Below are positions 1 to 9,640 of a stretch of DNA of 64,000 bases, one piece after another. Each line of letters begins with the position of its first letter. The stretch's first letter is position 1. Source of the DNA: Pseudoalteromonas piratica. GTDB lineage: Bacteria > Pseudomonadota > Gammaproteobacteria > Enterobacterales > Alteromonadaceae. Both the position numbers and the translations under genes were made by a program. Under the pieces are notes generated by a model. That model had not been told where the DNA came from. It did not search any database and saw nothing but the letters and a program-made list of their open reading frames with translations. The stretch covers positions 124,001-188,000 of the forward strand of contig NZ_CP009889.1 of the NCBI RefSeq assembly GCF_000788395.1, read 5' to 3'.

Positions 1-235
1 CATGCCAACAACCTAAAGATTGAGTGTACTGTGATGGATCTTGATCGTACGCTTCCATATCCTTTCGCATAATATCTGCTGTGTAGCGAGCAATCTCTAA
101 ACCATTTTGAAAGCGGTTTTGTAAACGCATACGTGCAGCCGACTCAGGGTTAATGTTTTGCCATTTCTTTTCGCCTACTTCTTTTAACGTTGCAATGCGA
201 TCGATTTCTTGTTGGTAAGTTAATTGTGTAGCCAT
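1..235 (-). CDS. aceA: Isocitrate lyase, N-terminal part (cut by window edge)
   Basis: The first 78 codons are visible; the rest lies outside the window. The translation begins MATQLTYQQEIDRIATLKE and contains NPESAARMRLQNRFQ and QYTQSLGCWH, the pattern I know from the longer AceA type of Pseudomonas and marine gammaproteobacteria. The enzyme splits isocitrate into glyoxylate and succinate in the cytoplasmic glyoxylate shunt. An AAGGAA ribosome binding site precedes the ATG by a few bases. It is divergent from malate synthase G, which uses its product. The catalytic KKCGH region is beyond the edge, so activity cannot be judged here. Confidence 0.88.
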   Translation of the reverse strand, partial: MATQLTYQQEIDRIATLKEVGEKKWQNINPESAARMRLQNRFQNGLEIARYTADIMRKDMEAYDQDPSQYTQSLGCWH

Positions 236-488
236 CGTTGTAATTCCTTCATCTTGTTTATTGGATGGCGCTGGTGTTATTACCTCGCAGAGCAACAACA
301 TTGAACGGGTAGCGCCTTTACATCTAAGTTAGGCTGAATCGTAATAATTTATGAAATTTATAGTTTTTATCACCAATATTTATCTAATGAATGCCAAAAA
401 CAAGCTTTCTTGTGTAAGTTAGATAGAATCAAGTAACCAAATTATTTAAACGCATACAATTGTGTGCCACTTCAAGGTGAGAAAACTT
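236..488. promoter_or_regulatory. Divergent promoter region of aceA and glcB
   Basis: This 253-base gap separates two glyoxylate-shunt genes that point away from each other, so both promoters should lie here. It is AT-rich, especially at 340-450. I could not fix convincing -35/-10 boxes or an operator by eye. Shared control by carbon source is an inference from the gene pair. Confidence 0.5.
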
Positions 489-2657
489 ATGACAACACGA
501 ATTCACCACGCAGGGTTAGCAGTAGACCCGAGCTTATATGCTTTTATTAACCATCAGGTTATTCCAGGCACGGGTGTCGATGTAGAGCACTTTTGGCAAG
601 GTTTTGCAAAAATTGTGTCAGAAATGACACCAATAAACCGTGCTCTTCTGGTGAAACGTGATGACCTGCAAGTACAAATTGACCAATATCATCAAGCTCA
701 TTCGAACTTTGATTTCGAGCATTACAAACAATTCCTTCAGCAAATTGGCTATCTCAAAGAAGCACCAAATGATGTGACTATTAGCACGCAAAAGGTGGAA
801 CCAGAAATCGCAAACATGGCTGGACCACAACTGGTAGTGCCTGTGAGCAACGCTCGCTTTGCACTTAATGCGGCCAATGCGCGTTGGGGGTCGTTGTATG
901 ATGCTTTGTATGGTACTGATGCTATTTCTTATGAAAATGGCCGAGAAGTAGGTAATGCATATAATCCTGTGCGCGGTAATGCAGTAATTGATTTTGGCCG
1001 TGAATTTTTAGATCAGGCATTGCCTTTAAGTTATGGGTCACACAAAGACGCCAGCGACTATGCAATCGTTGATGGTAAGCTCATTGTTACCTTAAATAAT
1101 GTAAGTCAAAGTGGTTTGCAATCTCCCGAGCAGTTAGTGGGCTATAACGGTACCAAGCAGCAGCCAAAAGAATTAATTCTTCAAAATAATGGCTTACATA
1201 TTATTATTCAATTTGATGAAAACCATCAAATAGGTAAGCAAGATAGTGCGCATATTAAAGATGTTGTACTTGAGTCAGCACTTACTACCATAATGGATTG
1301 CGAAGACTCAGTCGCTGCAGTAGATGCAGAAGATAAATTAGGTGTTTACAGTAACTGGCTAGGCCTCAATAAAGGGGATTTATCAGTAGAGTTTGAAAAA
1401 GGTGGCAAGGTACTGACTCGAGCGCTTAATCCGGACAAAAGCTATGTTGATTTGAGTGGTAAAGAACAAAGTTTAAAAGGCCGCAGCTTAATGTTAGTGC
1501 GCAATGTTGGCCACTTAATGACTAACCCAGCCATTATAGATAAAAATGGCGACGAAATTTTCGAAGGGATCATGGATGCTGTTATCACATCATTAATTGC
1601 ATTGCATGACCTAAGAGGCAATGGCAAGGCCGGTAATAGCCGTGCTGATAGCATTAATATTGTGAAACCTAAAATGCACGGCCCTGAAGAAGTAGCCTAT
1701 GCGAATACTTTATTTAGCAAAGTGGAAAATCTACTCAACCTGCCAGAAAACACTCTAAAAATGGGCATCATGGATGAAGAGCGCCGAACCTCTGTTAACC
1801 TTGCCGCGTGTATTTTTGAGGCAAAAGAGCGCGTTATCTTTATCAATACAGGTTTCTTAGATAGAACTGGGGATGAAATCCACACCAGTATGCTGGCTGG
1901 ACCAATGTTACCTAAAGAGCAAATTAAAGCGCAAAAATGGATAGGGGCATACGAAAACAATAATGTTGATGTAGGACTTGCTTGTGGCTTGAGCGGTAAA
2001 GCGCAGATAGGTAAAGGTATGTGGCCAATGCCGGATGAAATGGCCAAAATGCTTGCGCAAAAAACAGCACATGTTCAAAGTGGCGCGAATACAGCATGGG
2101 TTCCCTCACCCACAGCTGCGACGTTACATGCGCTTCACTATCATCAACAAGATGTGTTTAGTCTACAACAAGAAATTAAACAACGTGTTGCTGCCAATGT
2201 AGATGATATTTTATGTCCACCGCTGCATCCAGAACCAAAATCGATGACCCAAGATGACATTCAAAATGAGTTAAATAACAACGCTCAGGGTATTTTAGGT
2301 TATATGGTACGTTGGGTTGAGCAGGGCGTAGGCTGCTCTAAAGTACCTGATATTAATAATATTGGTCTAATGGAAGACCGTGCAACACTAAGAATATCTT
2401 CTCAGCATATGACTAACTGGTTATGTCATGGCATTTGTAATGAAAAACAGATCGTCGATACCTTGCAAGCGATGGCTAAAGTAGTTGATAAGCAAAATGA
2501 AGGTGATGAAAATTACCGTAATATGGCTGATAACTACGCTCAAAGTGTTGCTTTTCAAGCTGCTTTAGAGTTGGTGCTGACAGGAACAAAACAGCCAAAT
2601 GGTTATACAGAGCCAGTGCTTCACCGTCGCCGTTTAGAGTTTAAAGCGGCACACTAA
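489..2657 (+). CDS. glcB: Malate synthase G
   Basis: Condenses glyoxylate with acetyl-CoA to malate in the cytoplasm, completing the glyoxylate shunt begun by the divergent isocitrate lyase. The frame stays open from a GTG at 462, but the ATG at 489 has a better ribosome binding site (AAGGTGAG) and gives 722 residues, matching the E. coli enzyme (723). Family motifs are intact: [16 protein letters not shown], the catalytic arginine in [10 protein letters not shown] near residue 337, the metal-binding acidic residues in GIMDEERRT and [27 protein letters not shown], and the catalytic aspartate in [13 protein letters not shown] near residue 629. It is monocistronic and ends at a clear terminator. 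Confidence 0.96.
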   Translation: MTTRIHHAGLAVDPSLYAFINHQVIPGTGVDVEHFWQGFAKIVSEMTPINRALLVKRDDLQVQIDQYHQAHSNFDFEHYKQFLQQIGYLKEAPNDVTISTQKVEPEIANMAGPQLVVPVSNARFALNAANARWGSLYDALYGTDAISYENGREVGNAYNPVRGNAVIDFGREFLDQALPLSYGSHKDASDYAIVDGKLIVTLNNVSQSGLQSPEQLVGYNGTKQQPKELILQNNGLHIIIQFDENHQIGKQDSAHIKDVVLESALTTIMDCEDSVAAVDAEDKLGVYSNWLGLNKGDLSVEFEKGGKVLTRALNPDKSYVDLSGKEQSLKGRSLMLVRNVGHLMTNPAIIDKNGDEIFEGIMDAVITSLIALHDLRGNGKAGNSRADSINIVKPKMHGPEEVAYANTLFSKVENLLNLPENTLKMGIMDEERRTSVNLAACIFEAKERVIFINTGFLDRTGDEIHTSMLAGPMLPKEQIKAQKWIGAYENNNVDVGLACGLSGKAQIGKGMWPMPDEMAKMLAQKTAHVQSGANTAWVPSPTAATLHALHYHQQDVFSLQQEIKQRVAANVDDILCPPLHPEPKSMTQDDIQNELNNNAQGILGYMVRWVEQGVGCSKVPDINNIGLMEDRATLRISSQHMTNWLCHGICNEKQIVDTLQAMAKVVDKQNEGDENYRNMADNYAQSVAFQAALELVLTGTKQPNGYTEPVLHRRRLEFKAAH

Positions 2658-2684
2658 ATGTGCTGATTTATCAAGCTCAGTTAC

Positions 2685-2714
2685 AAAAAAGGCCTGAATA
2701 ATCAGGCCTTTTTT
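2685..2714. terminator. Bidirectional terminator between glcB and the YebC-family gene
   Basis: GGCCTGA and TCAGGCC pair around a four-base loop, with an A-run on the left and a T-run on the right. The hairpin therefore works as an intrinsic terminator on both strands and serves these convergent genes. Confidence 0.9.
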
Positions 2715-2735
2715 ATTAATTCATTTTACGATGAA

Positions 2736-3458
2736 TTAGTCTTTCACAATTGCGTTGTGATAGATGTTTTGCACATCATCGCTATCGTTCAGCATATCCA
2801 TAAACTTCTGGAACAGTGGAATGTCATCACCTTCAATATCCACGTTTGTTTGTGGTACAAAGGTAATTTCTTCTACATCCAGTTTTACGTCAGGGAATGC
2901 GTCTGCTAATGCTGTTTTCACGTTGAAAAATTCAGTATGAGGTGCAAACACTGACACAACACCATCTTCAACCTCTACATCGGTCACGTCAACGTCTGCC
3001 ATCATTAGTGCTTCAAGCACTTCTTCGTCGTTATCGCCTGCAAATGCAAATACTGCTTGGTGATCAAAACTGTGTGCAGCAGTACCTGGACCACCAATTT
3101 TTGAGTTAGTTTTAGTAAATGCTAAACGTACATCTTTAATCGTACGGTTTGGGTTATCCGTTAAACAATCGATAATAACCATGCAGTTACCTGGACCAAA
3201 GCCTTCGTAGCGTGCTGGTTGGTAATCTTCGCCCGCACCGCCTTTTGCTTTTTCAATCGCTTTGTCGATTACGTGTGCAGGTACTTGGTCTTTCTTTGCT
3301 TTTTCGATAAGGCGCTTTAACGTTAAGTTAGTATCTAGTTCTGCGCCGCCATTTTTAGCTGCTACATAGATTTCTTTACCGTATTTAGAGTTTACTTTTG
3401 TTTTTGCGGCTGCTGTTTTTGCCATCGCGTTCTTGCGAACTTCAAACGCTCTTCCCAT
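2736..3458 (-). CDS. YebC/PmpR-family protein (YeeN-like)
   Basis: A 240-residue member of the YebC/TACO1 family. Recognisable segments are [54 protein letters not shown] and [13 protein letters not shown], in the usual order. Family members have been described as DNA-binding regulators (PmpR) and more recently as ribosome-associated factors that help translation of proline-rich stretches; which applies here is not visible. The N-terminus ([19 protein letters not shown]) resembles E. coli YeeN more than YebC. It is a single gene on the minus strand, ending at the terminator it shares with glcB. Confidence 0.9.
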   Translation of the reverse strand: MGRAFEVRKNAMAKTAAAKTKVNSKYGKEIYVAAKNGGAELDTNLTLKRLIEKAKKDQVPAHVIDKAIEKAKGGAGEDYQPARYEGFGPGNCMVIIDCLTDNPNRTIKDVRLAFTKTNSKIGGPGTAAHSFDHQAVFAFAGDNDEEVLEALMMADVDVTDVEVEDGVVSVFAPHTEFFNVKTALADAFPDVKLDVEEITFVPQTNVDIEGDDIPLFQKFMDMLNDSDDVQNIYHNAIVKD

Positions 3459-3756
3459 CTTAATTCACTCTCTATTCTCGCAGGAAATTTAGTTGCATGA
3501 TTTTAACAAGTCATTGCAAAAACGGCTAGTGTTAAGGCATTTGCTTTCGTATCTAGCCCTTTGCGCACTAATAAAAGTGGTAATTGGCTCATAAAATTTA
3601 ACAAAAATAAAAGTGATATATGCTTTCTATTTTAACTATTCATCTGGTGAATGTTTAAAGCGACATTTTTTGGTGCAAATTAATAAGTTCAGCGTTTAGC
3701 TTGAGCAGAATAGTAATAATGGATTTGATTTTTAGTTAAATAAGAAATGGAGGTTA
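3459..3756. other. Intergenic region without a recognised gene
   Basis: About 300 AT-rich bases between the barrel gene and the YebC-family gene. The promoter of the YebC-family gene must lie at its left end. I see no ORF with a ribosome binding site, no strong hairpin and no repeat. Confidence 0.4.
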
Positions 3757-4626
3757 TTAAAAACGATAGCCAACTCGCCAGCTGAAACTTGAATAATTAT
3801 CTTGCGGCAGAAATGCCACACTCGTATCTAACTCTATCATCCACTGAGCGGTGATATCGTAAGTGATAAAAAAGCTTAACTCAGCAAAGTCGTCATCGCT
3901 ATTAACCGTATGTGATTGGCGGCCTGCAAAACTGAGCACGCCTTCGGGCTTTTCAGGTCCATCGCCGTGAAACAATGCATTCCAACGCATGATCCCGCCA
4001 ATCAATAAATATTCTTCCTCAGTCATCTGAACAACTTTTGAAGCCGATAGCAAACCACTGATGACCACACTTTCATCTTCTAAAGAATCTGATAGTGAAA
4101 AACCAAGATCATTATTTACAAGTTTGTCGCGATAACGCCACTCATTATATTGCAGCGAAATAGCAGGTTCGATTACCCAGTCTTGCCAAAAAATACCGTA
4201 TCCCAAAGAAACACCATAGCTTGGTGCATAGGTTGATTGTTTTACAATTGGCAGATCTATCAAGATTTCACTGTAATCACTTTGCCAATAAGTATAATTT
4301 GCTGATAACGCGAAGTTATCAACGAAATAGCTCAGTGTTGCTGCATAAGAGGTTGAGTCTATTGTGAGGTCATTTAATTTGCCTGAAATATGGGTTTTAT
4401 CCCAATCAATATAATCGAGGCTTAAGCGAAAACTGTCGTTGATGTCGTGCGCTAGTGAAATTGATGTGCCGCCAGGAGCTACGCTCGTCAAAGTACCTGA
4501 TTGGTCTAGTGGTAAATCAGAATAGTTTTGGCCTAGCTTAATTTCAAATCCATGCAAGGTCATAGACATACCAAGCAAAGTGCTTGGTAAAATAAAGCGA
4601 TTAGCAAAGAAACGAAAATGACACAT
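3757..4626 (-). CDS. Predicted outer-membrane beta-barrel protein
   Basis: A 289-residue protein of unknown function. It has a hydrophobic N-terminal segment that could be a signal peptide (residues about 6-25), then many alternating polar/apolar stretches rich in aromatic residues, and ends in WRVGYRF. A C-terminal aromatic strand ending in Phe is the usual recognition signal for outer-membrane barrel assembly. Repeated patterns such as LSLDYIDWDKT, LSANYTYWQSDYS and ISLQYNEWRYRD look like successive barrel strands. The start codon is uncertain because the ribosome binding site is weak. No partner gene is adjacent. Function cannot be assigned; a porin-like or autotransporter-type barrel is the best structural guess. 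Confidence 0.6.
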   Translation of the reverse strand: MCHFRFFANRFILPSTLLGMSMTLHGFEIKLGQNYSDLPLDQSGTLTSVAPGGTSISLAHDINDSFRLSLDYIDWDKTHISGKLNDLTIDSTSYAATLSYFVDNFALSANYTYWQSDYSEILIDLPIVKQSTYAPSYGVSLGYGIFWQDWVIEPAISLQYNEWRYRDKLVNNDLGFSLSDSLEDESVVISGLLSASKVVQMTEEEYLLIGGIMRWNALFHGDGPEKPEGVLSFAGRQSHTVNSDDDFAELSFFITYDITAQWMIELDTSVAFLPQDNYSSFSWRVGYRF

Positions 4627-4786
4627 AGCGAACTCATATTAGTACTGCGATGGTGATAATAACAACAAATCTCTGACTAACTTAGTAGAAAATGCTAATA
4701 AAGTGTGAAATTTTGTAATTCAATTAAGCTGCCATTAAGTTGAAAGAGTCTAATTTACAAGTGAGAGTGAAAGTATGAGGTGTTTT

Positions 4787-5029
4787 ATGGAGTATTTTAT
4801 TCTTGCTAAAAACCGCGAAATTGCAGCGATCCCTGCTGATAGAAAGCTTTTCTTAACTTATCAAAAATTGGGCTACCGTTTTGTAGAAAAAACACAATCA
4901 TGTGATGAAAAAACAGCGTTAGCAAATGCCCAGCGCAAATATAACCATACGCGCAATTACAAATTGATTTTCTCATTGGTAACCGTGTTTTTGGCGTATT
5001 GGCTGTATTTTTACTTATTACTAGCGTAA
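4787..5029 (+). CDS. Small single-pass membrane protein, paralogue 1
   Basis: An 80-residue protein with a soluble N-terminal part (about 55 residues) and one C-terminal hydrophobic helix (about residues 59-78). It aligns from its first residue with the gene at 5281: MEYFILAKNREIAAIPADRK against MDFYILKKGDELKAIPADKA, followed by an L/SY-KxGYxxxxK pattern. I chose the ATG at 4787 over the one at 4775 because a GAGG box lies six bases upstream and because the paralogue starts at the same residue. I do not recognise the family. The topology suggests a tail-anchored inner-membrane protein with the N-terminal part in the cytoplasm. Confidence 0.7.
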   Translation: MEYFILAKNREIAAIPADRKLFLTYQKLGYRFVEKTQSCDEKTALANAQRKYNHTRNYKLIFSLVTVFLAYWLYFYLLLA

Positions 5030-5076
5030 TACTTCTCAATAAAATATAAATTTAAACAAATGGTTAAATAGTAGAT

Positions 5077-5107
5077 AAGGCAGCAATTGACGCTGCCTTT
5101 CTTTATT
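5077..5107 (+). terminator. Terminator after small membrane protein 1
   Basis: AAGGCAGC and GCTGCCTT form an eight-base stem with a seven-base loop, followed by a T-rich run. It separates the two small paralogues, so they are probably transcribed independently. Confidence 0.8.
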
Positions 5108-5280
5108 CTCTTGAATAAAGTTATTTTGTCACAATTATTTGCCTGTGGAATTTTCTTCACTATTGCTAATTGTGTATTGCACTTTGCTTTTACTTAGTAT
5201 TTAATAGCCGCCACTTTTTTGCCTTGTGTAAAAAATACCGAAGTTAGTGTTGGTTTGAGAAATAAGAATAACGGTGCGTT

Positions 5281-5514
5281 ATGGATTTTTATATCCTAAA
5301 AAAAGGTGATGAGCTAAAAGCCATCCCTGCAGATAAAGCAATTTGTAAAAGCTACGAAAAATCAGGTTATAGTTACATTGATAAAGTGGCTGCATGTACA
5401 GAACAAGCTGCAATAAACAAACTAAAAGGTAAAACGTTTGAAACACTTAAGGGTCCATTGATCCGTTTAAGTGTCGTTATTTTTGCATTGGCTTTGTTGT
5501 GGTGGGTGAGCTAA
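5281..5514 (+). CDS. Small single-pass membrane protein, paralogue 2
   Basis: A 77-residue paralogue of the protein encoded at 4787. It has the same plan: a soluble N-terminal part with the shared core AIPAD, the pattern SYEKSGYSYIDKV, and one hydrophobic helix at the C-terminus (about residues 59-76). The two copies differ most in the membrane helix and least in the AIPAD/GY region, so the soluble part is probably the functional one. Its own promoter should lie in the 250 bases upstream, since a terminator follows copy 1. The family is unknown to me. Confidence 0.7.
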   Translation: MDFYILKKGDELKAIPADKAICKSYEKSGYSYIDKVAACTEQAAINKLKGKTFETLKGPLIRLSVVIFALALLWWVS

Positions 5515-5524
5515 CCACCACAAC
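5496..5524. terminator. Hairpin at the convergent end of paralogue 2 and the transglycosylase gene
   Basis: GTTGTGGTGG and CCACCACAAC form a perfect ten-base stem around a nine-base loop that includes the stop codon of paralogue 2. No T-run follows on either strand, so it is only a weak terminator candidate. It may instead protect the 3' end of the message. Confidence 0.35.
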
Positions 5525-5535
5525 TTAGGTATTAT

Positions 5536-6159
5536 TTAGCTTGGTGAAATCTTTCTTTTCTTTTTATTGAGCGCCACTCGATAACGATTGTGTAGAATAC
5601 CTACTCGTTCAACATATGCTTTCGTTTCAGCAAAAGGTGGAATGCCTTTATATTTCTTAATTGTACTTGGTCCTGCATTATATGCAGCGGTTGCCAAACG
5701 CACATTGCCATTAAATTTATCTAATAAATAAGACAGATATTTAACACCACCAAAAATATTTTGTGCTGGCAAGTTAGGCCGTTTAACTCCCATATATTTA
5801 GCAGTCGCAGGCATTAATTGCATTAATCCTATAGCCCCTTTTTTTGATCGCGCATTTGCTTTAAATGCCGATTCAGCATGGATCATGGCTCTCACCAATG
5901 CGGGGTCAACATTGTGTTGCTTGCTGGCCTTTGCAATTTCCAAATGGTATTTGTCAGGATAAATAGGGATTTTGTGCCAATTTAAAGACGAGCGCAGTTG
6001 GCAGGCATAGCAACCAGTACGATAGATACTGTAACTGTGTTTAACGGGTTTACGGTCTGTGAATGCAATTGAACCATCACTTTTTACATATTGGTAAATC
6101 GGTTTAGCAGACACTGAAAACGCAAAACACAATAAAAGAGCAAGTAATTTGTTGTTCAT
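5536..6159 (-). CDS. Secreted lytic transglycosylase (SLT domain)
   Basis: A 207-residue exported enzyme that cleaves peptidoglycan glycan strands with formation of anhydro-muramic ends. Residues 1-18 form a signal peptide ending in SVSA. A short DUF4124-like segment follows (PIYQYVKSDGSIAFTDRKP). The SLT fold begins near residue 72: the catalytic glutamate is E96 in MIHAESAFKANA, followed by KKGAIGLMQLMPATA and the AAYNAGP motif, all intact. A basic tail (KKKRK) may bind the wall. It is monocistronic. AnmK, which recycles anhydro-MurNAc made by such enzymes, is also encoded in the window. Confidence 0.9.
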   Translation of the reverse strand: MNNKLLALLLCFAFSVSAKPIYQYVKSDGSIAFTDRKPVKHSYSIYRTGCYACQLRSSLNWHKIPIYPDKYHLEIAKASKQHNVDPALVRAMIHAESAFKANARSKKGAIGLMQLMPATAKYMGVKRPNLPAQNIFGGVKYLSYLLDKFNGNVRLATAAYNAGPSTIKKYKGIPPFAETKAYVERVGILHNRYRVALNKKKRKISPS

Positions 6160-6300
6160 GTGTGATGTGGCGTAGCTTATTGTTCTAATTATGGCCGTTA
6201 AAGGGAGATTATCAAGCCCTTATAACAGTCGACACTTTACCTGTTTTTTTGTTCGCTTTGTACCCTAGTTACAATGAATAAAGATGTTAAATGATAAAAA

Positions 6301-6327
6301 AGTAAAAAGGCGCAATATGCGCCTTTA
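6301..6327 (-). terminator. Terminator of fabY
   Basis: AAAGGCGCA and TGCGCCTTT form a nine-base stem with a three-base loop. On the minus strand it is followed by a short T-run, just downstream of the fabY stop codon. Confidence 0.85.
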
Positions 6328-6370
6328 GGAGATGACAGAGTGTCCTTTTAACAAAGGAGAATGAATTTGC

Positions 6371-8269
6371 TTACACCATATCATCGAAAGGGTTAGTTGC
6401 TTTTAACTTCACTGATTGGGCGAAGCCCGGTAATGAAAGTATTTCTTGTGTTAGTTCAATTTCATTTTCATCTATCAAACCATCACCAAAGCGATAAATT
6501 AACTGGTAGTCGCCGCTATTTGCAGCATCACTGTATGCGTCTTGTTGTTGTTTTGTGGTTGTGAGCTTATCACGGTAGTTTGCCATTGCCGTTTCGCCAT
6601 GACGTTTTGTTAGCATATCCAGTGTAACAGAGGCCGAAAACATGGGTGCTGTTGCATTATTGCCACCAAAGCCTTTGGAATTAATAAATGCAATATCTTG
6701 GCTCTCGCAAGCGTAATGTTCAGTGCGAATATCAAGACGATCCGCAAAAACATCATCAGCAACTTTATTGATAGTAGTGATGCCCGGCATGATGTTGTGA
6801 CTAAAAATACCCAATGCCATTGCCATTTGATCACCGCTTGCGGGGCCAATGGTGTGACCAACAAACGCTTTAGGTGCTGCAAGCTTCCAATTATCAATAT
6901 TAAATGCTTTTGCTACACGATCGTAAATGATTGATTCTGTTACACGGTTTTGTGGTGTACTTGAACCATGTGCCAGAATATAACTGCGTTTTTGTACCGC
7001 TTCTTCACCTAGAATACTGCTTGCCAGTGCAACCGATTTTGCCATGGTGATATAGTTTCCTGGGCCTGGTGCGGTAATTGACTTTTTAATGCCATCGGCA
7101 TTGACGAAAACATCAGGCACAGAGCCCATTACATCAGCACCTAATTCCAGAGCGAGCGTATCATCCATTAAAACAGCAAATTGGGCGCCTTCACCAATGG
7201 TAAAACCACAGTTTTCGCCAAAAGGTCGGCTAGTACGGCGCAAGTCAGGAGTATCACTATTATCAAGTTTTTTCAAACCATCAACATTGGCAAGCGCACT
7301 CATATTGCCAAAGCCTTCAACAATTTCAGGAGTTATGGCGCAATCTACACTGCCTACAATTGCCACGCGTGTACGCCCTGCTTTAATATCATGCACAGCT
7401 GCACGTAGGTTATATAAGAAAGTGGCACAAGCACCAGATGTGGTGAACGTTGTACCCACATTGCCTGTAACATAGGCATTAATAAAGTCAGTAGACATGG
7501 TATTTAAACCAAGTGCTAAGTTTTTAGTACTGACACGGTCGCCTTTTAAGCGATTTTTCATCATGCCACCAAATGCTTCTTCTTGCATTTGACCGGCAAC
7601 CGATGCTGAATAAGTACCGATTTGATCAGGGTCAACTACCGCTAACACAGCATCCCAATCTAGGCCCGTTGACTTAATTGCGTCTGTTGCGGCAAAAATG
7701 GTTGCTTGCAAACCTCGCGGTTGATAACGGCTGTTATAAAGAGTGCTGGGATCAAAGCCAGTAGGAAATTGGCCTGCTGCTTTAATTGGGTTATCTCGAA
7801 AAGTATCGTGCTTTAACGATAACTCACCTGAAATTGATACTTTAACTTTACCACTTTCAAGTGATTCAACATGCCAATCTCTAGGTAATGGAGTTGGTAA
7901 ATGACGTGCGCTTGTTTCAAATACAATTTGCTCACCCTCAGCAGGCAAAACCGTCATTTTTTGATGACCATGGGTTGCATCAACATCAAAATGGTTGTCT
8001 TCAATTTTACGAATTAGCGTACCGGCTAGAATTTGTTCACCATATTTGCTTTCAATATTTGATGCAGTGATTGGCTGATTTTCATGATCGATTAATGCCC
8101 CGTTTTCTTGGCGAACTAAATTCATTAAAGTCGCAAGACCAAGAAATGTCTCTTGTCGTGCTTCTTGTGTTAGTTTGTCTAAAACGATGCGACGAAACCC
8201 CTGATGACCAGAAGTTCGTCCTGCGGCATTAATACCACCCATTCCAACAACAATAGGTAATGCAGTCAT
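6371..8269 (-). CDS. fabY: Beta-ketoacyl-ACP synthase FabY-like
   Basis: A 632-residue thiolase-fold condensing enzyme. Its length and motifs match FabY of Pseudomonas aeruginosa, which starts fatty-acid synthesis by condensing acetyl-CoA with malonyl-ACP in place of FabH. The catalytic cysteine is C281 in TTSGACATFLYN. The two histidine motifs appear as ILAHGSSTPQNRVTE and AFVGHTIGPASGD, and a FINSKGFGGNNA loop follows. The long N-terminal extension of about 170 residues before the ketosynthase core fits this family and is absent from FabB/FabF. It is divergent from an AraC-type regulator, which may control it. Assignment rests on remembered family features; substrate is inferred. Confidence 0.85.
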   Translation of the reverse strand: MTALPIVVGMGGINAAGRTSGHQGFRRIVLDKLTQEARQETFLGLATLMNLVRQENGALIDHENQPITASNIESKYGEQILAGTLIRKIEDNHFDVDATHGHQKMTVLPAEGEQIVFETSARHLPTPLPRDWHVESLESGKVKVSISGELSLKHDTFRDNPIKAAGQFPTGFDPSTLYNSRYQPRGLQATIFAATDAIKSTGLDWDAVLAVVDPDQIGTYSASVAGQMQEEAFGGMMKNRLKGDRVSTKNLALGLNTMSTDFINAYVTGNVGTTFTTSGACATFLYNLRAAVHDIKAGRTRVAIVGSVDCAITPEIVEGFGNMSALANVDGLKKLDNSDTPDLRRTSRPFGENCGFTIGEGAQFAVLMDDTLALELGADVMGSVPDVFVNADGIKKSITAPGPGNYITMAKSVALASSILGEEAVQKRSYILAHGSSTPQNRVTESIIYDRVAKAFNIDNWKLAAPKAFVGHTIGPASGDQMAMALGIFSHNIMPGITTINKVADDVFADRLDIRTEHYACESQDIAFINSKGFGGNNATAPMFSASVTLDMLTKRHGETAMANYRDKLTTTKQQQDAYSDAANSGDYQLIYRFGDGLIDENEIELTQEILSLPGFAQSVKLKATNPFDDMV

Positions 8270-8397
8270 AAAAGCCCTAAATTCATAAAAATTACGTTAT
8301 TTAGGGACAGTTTATTTTGATTTTATGTTTATGTTTGTGTTTAATTGGTCATAACTTTGGTTTATGTGGCCATTTTAAACTGGTTTGAGCAGTTGAT

Positions 8398-9390
8398 ATG
8401 ACAAAAATGACAAAAGTAAGGCTGTTGCTATACCCGCAAGTGCTAGCAACAAGTGTGACATTGCCCGTCGAGATGTTAAAAGCTGGTGACGCCTCTAATT
8501 ATAAGAGACATGGGACATCCCTCGATATTAAATTTGTATCAACTGAGCAAACAATTATTAAATGTCGTGCTGGTTGTGCTTTTGTGCCTGATCTGACAGT
8601 AAATAATGATGATGAAGCAGACTTTATTATCGTGCCAGGCATTTGGCGAAACCCAAGGCCTGTGATTAAGCATAACCAAACCGCAATTTCGTATTTAGCA
8701 AGGCAGTGGCAACAAGGCGCAACTATTGTGGGTGTAGGAACAGGTAATTGTTTACTGGCTGAAGCGGGGTTATTAGATAATCATGCAGCGACTACACATT
8801 GGCATTACGCAAAACAATTTCGAAAAGACTATCCGCGTGTTAATTTAAAACCAGAGTTTTTTATCACCCAATCAGAGCGCATCTTTTGCGCTGCTAGTTT
8901 AAATTCACTGGCAGACATTATGGTGCATTTAATCGCCCAGTTATATGGTCGAGAAGCGGCACAAAACGTAGAACGGAATTTTTCACATGAAATTAGAAAG
9001 CCCTACGAAGAGCAACGCTACTTGGAGGGTGCTGTGGATAGGCATCCGGATGAATTAATTGCACAAATACAGTTTTGGCTTAAGAACAACCTTACCAGTG
9101 ATTTTTCATTACATGATGTTGCTGAGCAATTTGGCATCAGTCAGCGCACACTTTCACGACGTTTTAAGGCGGCAACGGGATCAACAGCAAATCACTATTT
9201 GCAAAAAATGCGCCTTGAGATGGCGCAAGAATTATTATCATCCACCAATTTAACAGTACAAGATGTTGCTGTTGAAGTTGGTTATATTGATCAAGGTTAT
9301 TTAACAAAAGTGTTCAAACGAGAACTCAACCAGACGCCGTCAGATTATCGGCTTTTGGTTCGAAAAAAACTGTTTAAAACCGATTCATAA
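8398..9390 (+). CDS. GlxA-type AraC-family transcriptional regulator
   Basis: A 330-residue regulator with an N-terminal DJ-1/PfpI (class I glutamine amidotransferase-like) domain at about 6-195 and a C-terminal AraC double helix-turn-helix at about 225-325 (HDVAEQFGISQRTLSRRFK and VQDVAVEVGYIDQGYLTKVF). In many relatives the elbow reads GxCSGA with a nucleophilic cysteine; here it reads VGVGTGNCLLAEAGLLD, so that cysteine is replaced and the domain is probably a ligand sensor rather than an enzyme. It is transcribed divergently from fabY across 128 bases, so it may regulate fabY and itself. The ligand is unknown. Confidence 0.9.
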   Translation: MTKMTKVRLLLYPQVLATSVTLPVEMLKAGDASNYKRHGTSLDIKFVSTEQTIIKCRAGCAFVPDLTVNNDDEADFIIVPGIWRNPRPVIKHNQTAISYLARQWQQGATIVGVGTGNCLLAEAGLLDNHAATTHWHYAKQFRKDYPRVNLKPEFFITQSERIFCAASLNSLADIMVHLIAQLYGREAAQNVERNFSHEIRKPYEEQRYLEGAVDRHPDELIAQIQFWLKNNLTSDFSLHDVAEQFGISQRTLSRRFKAATGSTANHYLQKMRLEMAQELLSSTNLTVQDVAVEVGYIDQGYLTKVFKRELNQTPSDYRLLVRKKLFKTDS

Positions 9391-9410
9391 CAGTATTAAT
9401 TACACTAGAG

Positions 9411-9640
9411 CGTGTTGATCTTTGTGGTCTAAATTCTGTTCAAATACAAAGCTTTTTGATCGCGGCGTTGCTTTGTAGGCTTAGCGGGCTAAGTCAAGAA
9501 GCAGCAACAAAGAACAAAACGCTTTGGGTTGAACCTTTTAGGCAGCGCTTGTTTGGCATTTATACTGCGTTGCCCTATATGGATGTAGGGTAAGGTGACT
9601 TTGCAGGAGCACAAAGTTTTTATCGCTCATTTATGTAAAT
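9411..9640. repeat. Candidate dispersed non-coding repeat
   Basis: This part of the 600-base gap looks unlike the AT-rich sequence on either side. It has a higher GC share, several short hairpins (TTAGCGGGCTAA at 9481-9492) and two similar direct words, ACAAAGCTTTTTGATCGC near 9436 and ACAAAGTTTTTATCGC near 9611. There is no ORF with a ribosome binding site. It resembles intergenic repeat families seen in Alteromonadales genomes, but I have only one copy here, so this is a weak call. Confidence 0.25.

Noticed and set aside
4775..4786. ATG at 4775 as start of small membrane protein 1
   Set aside because: The paralogue aligns from the ATG at 4787, which has a better-spaced GAGG box.
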